64,000 nucleotides of DNA from Enterococcus mundtii. GTDB lineage: Bacteria; Bacillota; Bacilli; Lactobacillales; Enterococcaceae. The DNA lies in the NCBI RefSeq assembly GCF_003957375.1, contig NZ_CP025473.1, forward strand, positions 470,001-534,000. The letters run 5' to 3'. Both the position numbers and the translations under genes were made by a program. The notes under the pieces are model-generated. The model did not search any database. It had not been told where the DNA came from and worked only from the letters and a program-made list of their open reading frames with translations. Position 1 is the stretch's first letter. Each line of letters starts with the position of its first letter. Shown piece after piece: positions 38,634 through 46,971 of the stretch.

Positions 38634-39602
38634 ATGGATCATATTTTTGTGAAAAGCGAGTTTGCACCGCTAAAACGGGTCGTTTTAGCACAGTCTGAAT
38701 TTGGCTTTCCTACGAAAGAATTAACCGGTGTCGATTTCTTGACAGAAGAAAACCATGAATTATTTAGTGGGCCTGAAGTGATAGGCAAAGACTTTAGTGA
38801 AGCTTTCCCAGAACAACAAAAAGCTTGGGAAGTCGAACGAAAGAATTTACAAAAAGTACTAGAAAAACATGAGGTAGAAGTCCTTTTACCAAGAAAATTG
38901 ACCTCTTTTGAAAAAGAACTAGGACTAGAGTATGGCTACAGTAACTTTTTCACCCGAGATCCCTTTTTTACGATCGGGGATCTATTGATTGAAGGCTCAT
39001 TGAAGCTCCCACACCGCAGAAATGAGATTCTACCGATTCGTGAGCTACTAATGAATGAATCGAATGAGAATGACTGCTTGTATTTTTCTATTCCTAAGCC
39101 GGATATTTCGCAAGGTATCGATTCAGAACAAGGGCCTTTCTTAGAAGGTGGAGATGTTTTAGTATTAGGAAAAACGATTTTTGCAGGTAACTCAGGGTTA
39201 GCATCCAATACTCGTGGTATTGAATGGTTAAGAAATCTAGTCAAGCGATTTGGCTACAAAGTGATCGAAGTGCCACTTCATCCGACGATCCTACATTTAG
39301 ACTGCGCATTAAGCCTTGTCAAAGATGGATTGATGATCGTGTGTGAAGAAGCGTTCCTAAGTGGTATCCCAGAACAATTAAGCCATTGGGATCGGGTAGA
39401 TGTGTCTTTAGCACAAGCCTCTCGCTTGGCAACGAATGGCTTGCCGATCAATGAAACAACGTACATCACAGATCCAGAATTTATGTTTATTGGAGAAGAA
39501 TTAGAGAAACGAGGAATCACCGTCGAGTATGTTGACTATCAACTGACAAGGATCTTTGGTGGTTCTTTCAGATGCAGTACGCAACCGCTTCTGAGGAACT
39601 AA
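38634..39602 (+). CDS. Guanidino-modifying enzyme (amidinotransferase / arginine deiminase superfamily)
   Basis: A 322-residue protein of the pentein fold. Motifs in order: FTRDP (substrate guanidinium contact), EGGDV, the catalytic His region ILHLDCAL, and the nucleophile Cys near the C-terminus in FRCSTQPL. It is not a standard ArcA arginine deiminase (about 410 residues), and no arc genes are near; amidinotransferase, dihydrolase or agmatine-like deiminase activity are all possible. ATG 38634 follows GAGGAGGAGC. A tyrosine phosphatase gene follows immediately. Confidence 0.78.
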   Translation: MDHIFVKSEFAPLKRVVLAQSEFGFPTKELTGVDFLTEENHELFSGPEVIGKDFSEAFPEQQKAWEVERKNLQKVLEKHEVEVLLPRKLTSFEKELGLEYGYSNFFTRDPFFTIGDLLIEGSLKLPHRRNEILPIRELLMNESNENDCLYFSIPKPDISQGIDSEQGPFLEGGDVLVLGKTIFAGNSGLASNTRGIEWLRNLVKRFGYKVIEVPLHPTILHLDCALSLVKDGLMIVCEEAFLSGIPEQLSHWDRVDVSLAQASRLATNGLPINETTYITDPEFMFIGEELEKRGITVEYVDYQLTRIFGGSFRCSTQPLLRN

Positions 39603-39647
39603 GTGGAAAAAATCCTAAAATATGGAAAAAGGAAGGTCATTGCAGAA

Positions 39648-40409
39648 ATGGTAAAAATCACAAATTTTCGCGATATCGGTGGCATCAAAAATAGAAATGG
39701 CAAAGAAGTTTTAACAAATGTTTTCTTGCGTTCAGGTGAATTATCTAGTTTGACAGAAGAAGATGCTAAACATTTAGAAACCTCCTATCGTTTAAGTAAA
39801 ATCGTTGATTTACGTGGCGAAGATGAAATCCAAGCTCGACCAGATAAACCTGTTCCACAAACGAAGTATATTCATATCGACATCATGAAAGATGTGGCAG
39901 AAGAAGGCGCTGGGCTGGAAGATTTTGTGAAAATCGGCTCACCTGAAAAAGCCACGAACTATATGACAAAAATATATGAAGATATTGCCTTGAATCCCAC
40001 TTCACAGAAAGGATATGCTCGTTTCTTCCAAGAAGTACTTACTTTGGATCAAGAGGAAAGTCTGTTATTTCACTGTTTTGCTGGGAAAGATCGAACGGGA
40101 ATCGCAGCTTTGCTAATATTAGAGTCATTAGACGTTCCTCGTAAGGCAATCTATGTCGATTATTTACGCACGAATGAACTACGTAAAAAAGAAAATGCAT
40201 TGATTTTGGCGCAAGCTAAAAAAGTCCACTTGAACGAGGGGAATCTAGCTGCTTTAAATGTTGCATTGAATGTGGACAGTAGTTACTTGGACCGTTTTTA
40301 TCAAGTGATAGAAAAGGAATACGGGTCGATCCAAACTTATTTGAAACAAGCATTGGCTATCGATCAACTAAGTTTACAGGCAATGAATCATCAATTTCTT
40401 AAAGGGTGA
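39648..40409 (+). CDS. Tyrosine-protein phosphatase (Y_phosphatase3 / LipA-like family)
   Basis: About 253 residues, with N-terminal NFRDIGGIKNRNGKEV, IVDLRGEDEI, and the P-loop HCFAGKDRTGIAAL with catalytic Cys and Arg. Family members hydrolyse phosphotyrosine or phosphoinositides. ATG 39648 starts at the usual domain edge with GGAAGG upstream. A GTG at 39603, right after the previous stop and with its own GAGGA site, is a real alternative and would suggest coupling. Confidence 0.8.
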   Translation: MVKITNFRDIGGIKNRNGKEVLTNVFLRSGELSSLTEEDAKHLETSYRLSKIVDLRGEDEIQARPDKPVPQTKYIHIDIMKDVAEEGAGLEDFVKIGSPEKATNYMTKIYEDIALNPTSQKGYARFFQEVLTLDQEESLLFHCFAGKDRTGIAALLILESLDVPRKAIYVDYLRTNELRKKENALILAQAKKVHLNEGNLAALNVALNVDSSYLDRFYQVIEKEYGSIQTYLKQALAIDQLSLQAMNHQFLKG

Positions 40410-40752
40410 GTTTTACTCTTTCTCATTCCTGTAAAAGTGAATATATTGCTTTTTCTATGAAAATTTGTAAGTGGCTATTCATATTTAATCAACTCTATAG
40501 AGATATTTACTGATCTAAGAAATTAGGTCAGTTTTTTTAATAATCAATAAAAGAATAGGAAAATAATTCGATTGATTAATGAATACAATACATAAGGGTA
40601 AAATTTTTTTGTTGTGGGGTAGCCCCTCTCATTTTTTTAATAATCAAAGTAACTATCAGATTGGATCTATATTGTAGCAACGAGGGTAAAACTTCCTTTT
40701 TTTTGCCAAATCATATTGCTTGAAAATGAGGTTGAGACAGGAGTGTTTAGAC
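40410..40752. terminator. Intergenic region with two terminator-like hairpins
   Basis: About 340 nt without a convincing long gene. CTGATCTAA/TTAGGTCAG followed by T7 (40510-40537) is a good terminator for the phosphatase transcript. A second hairpin GGGG-TAG-CCCC (40616-40626) with a T-run near 40632 looks like another, weaker one. Confidence 0.65.
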
Positions 40753-40857
40753 TTGAGAAATAAGGCGACAACCACAAAAATTGGCAGAGCAATTTTCATG
40801 GTGGTCACCTTATTTTCAATGATTGTACTTCTGTTTTTGCTGTTAATTCAGTTTTAG
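40753..40857 (+). CDS. Small single-span membrane protein (34 aa)
   Basis: A TTG start with AGGAG 9-10 nt upstream opens a 34-residue frame: basic N-terminus RNKATTTKIGR, then a strongly hydrophobic span IFMVVTLFSMIVLLFLLLIQF to the end. Shape resembles short DUF4044-type peptides of Lactobacillales, but I cannot confirm it. Convergent with the aldehyde dehydrogenase gene. Confidence 0.45.
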   Translation: MRNKATTTKIGRAIFMVVTLFSMIVLLFLLLIQF

Positions 40858-40905
40858 GAGATACGGGAGAGGCATCATTCTATTTATTCTAAAATGACTG
40901 GATAT

Positions 40906-42276
40906 CTATTTCAATATTTGCTTCAGTAATTTTAAAGTTCGCTCATTATATGGCGGAAATAAGCCGGGGACATTGAATTTCGATCGATTTTCATATACTC
41001 CTTTTTGATGAGAGAAAGTCAAAAAACTATACTTGCCATGATAACCGCCTATACCAGATTCTCCAACTCCGCCGAAAGGCAAATGGTGGTTCGCGACATG
41101 TTTGAGTACATCATTGACGGTGACATTCCCTGATGAAATGGCCGACATGATTTTCTCTTTATTCCTAGTAGAGGTTGTAAAAAGATACAATGCTAATGGT
41201 TTTTCATAGTATTTGATTTGAGTGATTGCATCAGTGATCGTATCGAACGACAAGATTGGTAAAATCGGACCAAAAATCTCTTCTTGCATACTTGCCGCTT
41301 CATGGGAAGGAAGGTCTAGTAAAGTCGGTTCAATGAACAAGTCTGCCCGATTGGTTTCACCACCCGCGGCGATGAATGATTGATCTACTTTCAACAAATT
41401 GTGTAGTCGCATAAAATGCCGGTCATTGATGATCCTGCCGTAATCTGTATTTTTTCTGACATCAGAACCATAAAATTCTTTCATGGCAATCATCATTTCT
41501 TTGATTAATGCCTCTTTTCGTTTACGAGACACTAAAACATAATCTGGTGCAATACATGTTTGTCCGTTGTTCTGCAATTTTCCCCAAATGATCCGCTTGG
41601 CTGCTAATTTTAGATTCGCAGTATCATCGACGACCACGGGACTTTTGCCACCTAATTCTAAAGTGACGGGTGTTAAATTCTTTGCGGCAGCTTGCATTAC
41701 GATTTTTCCGACAGGTACGCTGCCAGTAAAGAAGATATAATCGAATCTTTGTGCGAGTAATTCAGTCGTTACGTCCACACCACCTTCGACCGAGGCAATG
41801 TACTCTTTGGGAAAAATTGAACGGATCAGCTTTGCCAGAACGTTGGATACATTGGGTGCTAATTCACTTGGTTTCAAAATTACCGTATTCCCCGCAGCAA
41901 TCGCCCCAATCAGTGGTTCGATAGCTAAATGAAAAGGATAATTGAAAGGTGCGATGATCAAGACTTGTCCATAAGGTTCATAATCAAGATAACTTTTTCC
42001 CCACATATAGATCGGTGTATGAACGGTTTGACGTTTCGCGTATTTTTTTAATTTTTTGATCATCATAGAAATGCTTTGATAGACGACCCCGATTTCAGTT
42101 ACGTATGCTTCATGTGCTGGTTTTCGCAAATCTTTGAACAAGGCTTGTGTCAATTCAATCTCGCTCTCTTTCATTTCTTGTTTCAGTTTTGCTAATTGTG
42201 CCAAGCGAAAATCAATTGATTTTGTTTGTCCTGTTTCAAAAAATTGTTGTTGCTCTTGTAAAAGTTGGTTGATCAT
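40906..42276 (-). CDS. Aldehyde dehydrogenase (class 3 / AldH-YwdH type)
   Basis: A 456-residue NAD(P)-dependent aldehyde dehydrogenase with the catalytic Glu in TLELGGKSPVVV, the catalytic Cys in NNGQTCIAPDYVL, and EEIFGPILPI. The short length and C-terminal GGYHGKYSFLTFSH belong to the fatty-aldehyde/coniferyl-type class 3 group. It lies downstream of an ArsR-type gene. AldH, an enzyme needed to finish staphyloxanthin in Staphylococcus, is in the same broad group, so a role with the crt genes at 54.6 kb is possible but unproven. Confidence 0.9.
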   Translation of the reverse strand: MINQLLQEQQQFFETGQTKSIDFRLAQLAKLKQEMKESEIELTQALFKDLRKPAHEAYVTEIGVVYQSISMMIKKLKKYAKRQTVHTPIYMWGKSYLDYEPYGQVLIIAPFNYPFHLAIEPLIGAIAAGNTVILKPSELAPNVSNVLAKLIRSIFPKEYIASVEGGVDVTTELLAQRFDYIFFTGSVPVGKIVMQAAAKNLTPVTLELGGKSPVVVDDTANLKLAAKRIIWGKLQNNGQTCIAPDYVLVSRKRKEALIKEMMIAMKEFYGSDVRKNTDYGRIINDRHFMRLHNLLKVDQSFIAAGGETNRADLFIEPTLLDLPSHEAASMQEEIFGPILPILSFDTITDAITQIKYYEKPLALYLFTTSTRNKEKIMSAISSGNVTVNDVLKHVANHHLPFGGVGESGIGGYHGKYSFLTFSHQKGVYENRSKFNVPGLFPPYNERTLKLLKQILK

Positions 42277-42352
42277 CCGTTTTCTCCTTTTAATCGATTT
42301 ATATGTTCGAACTTATGAACCTGTTTATTTAAAAAGAAAAGCCGTAGCCTGG

Positions 42353-42649
42353 TTATATTTTTTCCAATAGTTGCATAAATCCTTTGAAGTTACGTTGGAT
42401 GTAGGCAACATCCAAAGAATAGATCCACTCTTTGCCACGTTTTTCGACAGACACAATCCCTGCTTGTAAATGTAACTTTAAATGATGAGAAATAGCTGGG
42501 CGAGAAATCGACATTTCTTCTGTGATTTCTGTCACGCTTAAGCCGCCTTTTTCTACTAGTAAACTGACGATTTCTTGACGATTTTCTTCTTGTAATGTTG
42601 CAAACAGCGGCGTGGAATCCCGTAATAACGCTAAAAATGTTTCTCGCAT
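42353..42649 (-). CDS. ArsR-family winged-helix regulator
   Basis: A 98-residue ArsR/SmtB-type repressor with the recognition helix region VTEITEEMSISRPAISHHLKLH and wing VEKRGKEWIYSL. No Cys-rich metal motif (CxC) is visible, so it may sense something other than a soft metal. It precedes the aldehyde dehydrogenase gene by 76 nt on the same strand and is its likely regulator. Confidence 0.85.
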   Translation of the reverse strand: MRETFLALLRDSTPLFATLQEENRQEIVSLLVEKGGLSVTEITEEMSISRPAISHHLKLHLQAGIVSVEKRGKEWIYSLDVAYIQRNFKGFMQLLEKI

Positions 42650-42851
42650 AATGACCTCAATTGTTAAAGTGAGAGTAACATCATAAGTTGAAACCTGTCA
42701 ACCGGTGTTTCTGTCATAAAAAGGTACCATAAGTGTGTTATTTTTAGTTTATTTACTTATTTATTATTAGTATTTTTTCACTTTTTTTGTTATACATGTT
42801 TACAATCTATTTTTTTTAAGAATAGATATAAAAAACAAATGAGGTGCTTAG

Positions 42852-44335
42852 ATGCGAGAATTACAATTAAAGTTTATCACGAACACGATTACGGAAAGGT
42901 GGATGCGTATCCTAAATGTCATCGAACAACAAAATATGTTTACAATTGTTGGTCTTTCGCAGCAACTTGTGATATCTAAACGGACGATCCTAAAAGACGT
43001 TAGCGAATTGAAAAAATACTTTGAAGATACTGCAATTTTTGAGTCAAATACATCTGGTTATTTTTTTAAAGAAACAAATCGCCAACTGTATCACGAAAAG
43101 AAAGAAGCTTTATTAGAATCTGAAATTTGGTTTGAGATCGTTAGCGATATATTTTTCGGAGAACTAGTATCGATTGAAGAATTAGCGGATCGTTATAGCT
43201 ATTCAGAAAGTACAATGCTACGTGCAGTATCTCAAATCAATGAGGCGTTAGAAGAATATCAGCTTTCACTTAGTTTGAAACCAGTAGATCTTGTTGGAGA
43301 AGAAGGAAATATCCGCAAGTTCTTTTTTGATTTCTTTTACGAAGGGGAGCCTACTCCTTATACGGTCTATCCCCAGAAAGTATCCACCAGATGTTTTTAG
43401 ATAATCTAGGTGAACGTCTTGGTAAGTATGAATTTGGGACAGGGATCATGGTCAATGCTTTTTATTATTGTGTATACATTTCAATGGTCAGAAATCAGCA
43501 AGGACACATCATTATACTTCCACAAAGCATCAAGGGTATAAAAATTTCAGATACAGAAGATTTTGTCTTGCTTTCTGAAATTGTTCCTCTTATCGAAGAA
43601 AACTATGGAATTACTCTACACCCTGACGAATTGATCTGGCTTTTCTTTGTTACCGTAAGTCAACGAACCATTGATAGCGTGTCACATGAGGTAACTTTTT
43701 TCGAGCAGTATAATCAATGGCCTGAAATTACTGCAGTTGTCGAGTCCTATTTTGAAGTATTTCATATCGATGTGGCAAATGACTCTGTCTTACCAATTTT
43801 CCTAAAAGCATTTTTTCTAGGTAGAAAAATCAATAATGAAATCTGTCCTATTTTGAATAAGCTACTAAGTGAGGAAAATAGAACCATCCAAGAACTATAC
43901 GCCATACCCTATGAAAAAAACAAGCAATTTATCCTTAGAAATCAAAAATCACTGGCTTTTTCAGAAGCCTATTTGGATGATGTCGTAGCGAGTTTAACAA
44001 TGTACACAGAGATTCTATTTTCTTATTATGGTCCGAAAAAAACAGTATTGTTTCTTTTAGAAGGGAATCACTTGATGGTTCAACTGATCAAAGTCCAAGC
44101 AATCCAACTTCTTTCAAAGCAACACAACGTTCTATTTATTCGGTTACAAGAACTCACAGAGGAACGTTTGAATGTTGAACATGTTGACTTGATCGTGACC
44201 AATTATCGACCATACTTATTAGACTATCAATTAAAAAAAGATTACCTGTTGATTAATCGCGTACCGGATAAAAACGATTGGCTTAATATTTTAACAAGCA
44301 TGAACCCTCTAATTGATAAAATGCTTTTAGCATGA
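42852..44335 (+). pseudogene. Mga-family regulator split by a one-base frameshift
   Basis: The first frame (182 residues to 43400) has the HTH regions ISKRTILKDVSEL and YSYSESTMLRAVSQI. The second (43391-44335, 314 residues) holds the PRD/EIIB-like remainder. Together they give about 495 residues, the length of the intact Mga/EbpR-type protein at 3691. One extra C in the CCCC run at 43371-43374 joins them as VYPPESIHQMF. The gene lies just upstream of, and points toward, the WxL locus, its likely target. Confidence 0.87.
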
Positions 44336-44448
44336 CATAGCGAATAAATAGCACTCAATTGAGGAAGGACTTAAGGAAAGCAGTTTCTATTGGTTCTTTC
44401 TCGATTGTTTGTTTTGTAATAAGAAAGATAAAGAGAATATAACTACAA

Positions 44449-44467
44449 GATTGTAATGATTACAATC
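44449..44467. promoter_or_regulatory. Fur-family (Zur/PerR-like) palindrome before the WxL locus
   Basis: GATTGTAATGATTACAATC is a perfect 9-1-9 palindrome. Its core TTGTAAT-G-ATTACAA differs by one base per half from the B. subtilis Zur box (TCGTAATnATTACGA) and from the PerR box. It lies 127 nt before the first WxL-locus gene. A second small palindrome CACTAGTTAGTG is at 44473. Confidence 0.5.
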
Positions 44468-44593
44468 AGGTTCACTAGTTAGTGCAAATCCTGAATTTCT
44501 TCTTTGTTTGTATTACGTTAACCTTGTATGTACAGGCAGAGGAAACAACAAAATATTCTCTTACTGGTCAGAAACAAGTGTAGGGGGAGGGAT

Positions 44594-44956
44594 ATGAAAT
44601 TCAAAAAAAGATACATACTAAGTGTAAGTATGTTACTGATTCAAATGTATACACCACTAGTTGTTCATGGGACAGAAGTACGTTCGGTGGAAACTGAAGG
44701 GACGATTGGTTTTACTGGCGTCTATGAAACACCGGGAACGCCAGAGCCAGCACCCGAAGTTGAAGTAAAACCAACCTTTCCCAAAGAAATCGCTCAAGCA
44801 CCATCAGAAGTGACAAAGAGCGAGCATAAAAGATTACCGCAAACGAACGAGAGTCAGATGAATACTTGGAAAATATTGGGTATTCTGATCATCGTCGTTA
44901 CTCTTAGTTTTTGGAAACACAAAATGAAAAAAACAATAAAAGAAAGTAGGATTTAA
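44594..44956 (+). CDS. Small LPxTG-type wall-anchored protein of the WxL locus
   Basis: A 120-residue protein: signal peptide (KFKKRYILSVSMLLIQMYTPLVVHG), a short segment rich in Pro and Glu, the sorting motif LPQTN, a hydrophobic span and a basic tail KMKKTIKES. Small LPxTG proteins are standard members of WxL clusters. The fifth motif residue is Asn rather than Gly. ATG 44594 follows AGGGGGAGGGAT; it lies 4 nt before the WxL gene. Confidence 0.82.
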   Translation: MKFKKRYILSVSMLLIQMYTPLVVHGTEVRSVETEGTIGFTGVYETPGTPEPAPEVEVKPTFPKEIAQAPSEVTKSEHKRLPQTNESQMNTWKILGILIIVVTLSFWKHKMKKTIKESRI

Positions 44957-44960
44957 ATAC

Positions 44961-45794
44961 ATGAAATTCGTTAGATTAGCTACCATTGCAGCGTTAACAT
45001 CCACCATTTTTGCCGGAGGCATCACAGCTTTCGCAGACGACACAACTGAAGAAACATCAAAAGAAGTACGTAACGTCACAACTGATGGAACGATTGAATT
45101 TACACCAAATGAAGAGGAAGAGCTAGTTGTTATTCCACCAGAAGGTGGACCAGATGTAGACATCGAGCCTGAAGTGCCAGGAACAACAGGTCCGTTATCG
45201 ATCATGAAAGCTGTCACGATGAACTTTGGCTCACAAGTGATCTCGAATCAAGATCAAACCTACAATATGATCGCAGAAAAGCAACAAAAAGCGGGTACAA
45301 CAGGTGAAGAAAACAAAGTTCCTTATGTCAGTTTTGCACAAGTACAAGATGTTCGTGGAACGAATGCTGGTTGGGATTTGCAAGTACGCCTGACCGACTT
45401 TAAAGCAACGAGTACAACGGTGAATGATACATTGATCGGTGCAGAGATTTCATTGTTGGATCCAAGAATCCAGTATGAAGGAAACACGGCTGGAAATGCA
45501 CCAGGAGTGCATACAAGTGGATTGAAATTGATGCCAAATGCTTCTGCGGTATCCGTGATGACAGCTGAAAAAGATAAAGGTGCAGGGGTATCTTCCGTTG
45601 TTTGGGGGAACCAAGCAAATCTAGATGCGCAAGAGGCGGATCCAGAGACGGATGTAGTGACCAATGAGGCAATCCAATTATTCGTTCCTGGTAAGACAGC
45701 GAAAGATGCGACACAATATAAATCAACATTAACTTGGGAATTATCTAATACACCTGGTAGTAGCGGTGTAGAAGAAGAAAATGGCGAATTATAA
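44961..45794 (+). CDS. WxL domain-containing surface protein
   Basis: A 277-residue secreted protein. It has a signal peptide ending near ITAFADD, an acidic N-terminal part, and a C-terminal WxL domain with both motifs: GWDLQVRL near 133 and LTWELSN near the end. WxL domains bind peptidoglycan non-covalently. Co-transcribed with the LPxTG protein and the DUF916 protein, which in other enterococci assemble together at the surface. Confidence 0.92.
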   Translation: MKFVRLATIAALTSTIFAGGITAFADDTTEETSKEVRNVTTDGTIEFTPNEEEELVVIPPEGGPDVDIEPEVPGTTGPLSIMKAVTMNFGSQVISNQDQTYNMIAEKQQKAGTTGEENKVPYVSFAQVQDVRGTNAGWDLQVRLTDFKATSTTVNDTLIGAEISLLDPRIQYEGNTAGNAPGVHTSGLKLMPNASAVSVMTAEKDKGAGVSSVVWGNQANLDAQEADPETDVVTNEAIQLFVPGKTAKDATQYKSTLTWELSNTPGSSGVEEENGEL

Positions 45795-45900
45795 TCCAGA
45801 TTTAGGATCGGTGGAAGGCAAGCTATTTTAGATTATAGAAACAAATGACGTAGCGTTACAATTTTGTAGCGCTACTCTCTTTAAAGGAAGGGGTAAACGA

Positions 45901-46971
45901 ATGAAACAAGCAAGTACATATCGAAAAAAGAAAATCCAACAAGCGGGGATGGTACTGCTTCTATTATTGGTTAGTTTATTGGTACCGATGCGCGTGGGGG
46001 CAGAAGAAGGAACGTTGAATTTCTATGTAACACCGGAGTTCTCAGACAATCAAAAGTCAGGAAATGATCGTTATTTTCAATTAAATCTTGCGCCAGATGC
46101 GACAGAAAAGTTGACATTGAAACTACAAAACGCCAATGCCGAAGCAAAGAAAATCAAAATTACGCCACATACTGCGTATACGAACGTGATGGGGGTCGTC
46201 GAATACGGACAAGACGCAGAAAAAGCAGATCCCACACTCCAGCATTCACTAGGTGAGTTGATCGAGCAACCCGAAATCATCGAGCTTGGTGGTAACGAAA
46301 CGAAAACGGTGACGCTAGATCTGAAGATGCCTAAAGAAGCATTCGACGGCTTCTTAGCTGGTGGCTTACGGATAGAAGAAGTCAAAGAAAATACAACTGA
46401 CGAAACAACTGATGAAGAAGGGGTCGCCATCCAGAATGAGTTTGCGTATATCATCGGTGTAGTTGTGAGCAACAAACAAGATGCTGTACAACCTGATTTA
46501 GAGTTGTTAGATGTTTTTGCCGATCAACTCAACTATCGCAATGTCATCAGTGCGAATCTACAAAACTTCACCCCAACATTTGTGAATCGCTTAGAAGTTG
46601 AAGCTACGGTTCAAAAAGTGGGGGAAGAAGAAATTTTATACCAAGCCAGTCAAGAACAGATGCAAATGGCGCCAAACTCCAATTTCAATTTTCCGATTTC
46701 TTTAGAAGGCGATCGTTTTCGCAGTGGTGAATATTTGTTAAAAATGACGGCACGCTCTGGAGAAGAGGAATGGCAATGGGAACGGAAGTTTACCATTGAT
46801 GTGGATGAAGCGAGAGCATTGAATCGTGCAGATGTCACAATTGATACAGGTATTAATTGGTGGATCGTTGCAGCGATTAGTCTGATCATCCTATTGTTGT
46901 TGATCATTGTTTGGTTATTGTTGAAAAAGAAAAAAAATGAAAGGGATGATTCGGTTAATGACAACGAGTAG
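45901..46971 (+). CDS. WxL-associated DUF916/DUF3324 surface protein
   Basis: A 356-residue membrane-anchored protein. Signal peptide (to about 32), then DUF916 (NFYVTPEFSDNQKSGNDRYFQLNL... ETKTVTLDLKMP), DUF3324 (QPDLELLDVFADQLNYRNVISANLQN), and a C-terminal membrane span WWIVAAISLIILLLLIIVWLL with KKKK tail. Such WxL-interacting proteins bind WxL partners and wall. Its end overlaps the start of the giant WxL gene by up to 35 nt. Confidence 0.92.
   Translation: MKQASTYRKKKIQQAGMVLLLLLVSLLVPMRVGAEEGTLNFYVTPEFSDNQKSGNDRYFQLNLAPDATEKLTLKLQNANAEAKKIKITPHTAYTNVMGVVEYGQDAEKADPTLQHSLGELIEQPEIIELGGNETKTVTLDLKMPKEAFDGFLAGGLRIEEVKENTTDETTDEEGVAIQNEFAYIIGVVVSNKQDAVQPDLELLDVFADQLNYRNVISANLQNFTPTFVNRLEVEATVQKVGEEEILYQASQEQMQMAPNSNFNFPISLEGDRFRSGEYLLKMTARSGEEEWQWERKFTIDVDEARALNRADVTIDTGINWWIVAAISLIILLLLIIVWLLLKKKKNERDDSVNDNE

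Noticed and set aside
45847-45880. Hairpin GTAGCG/CGCTAC between the WxL and DUF916 genes as a terminator
   Set aside because: Only a 6-bp stem with a pyrimidine tail lacking a T-run; both genes belong to one locus.
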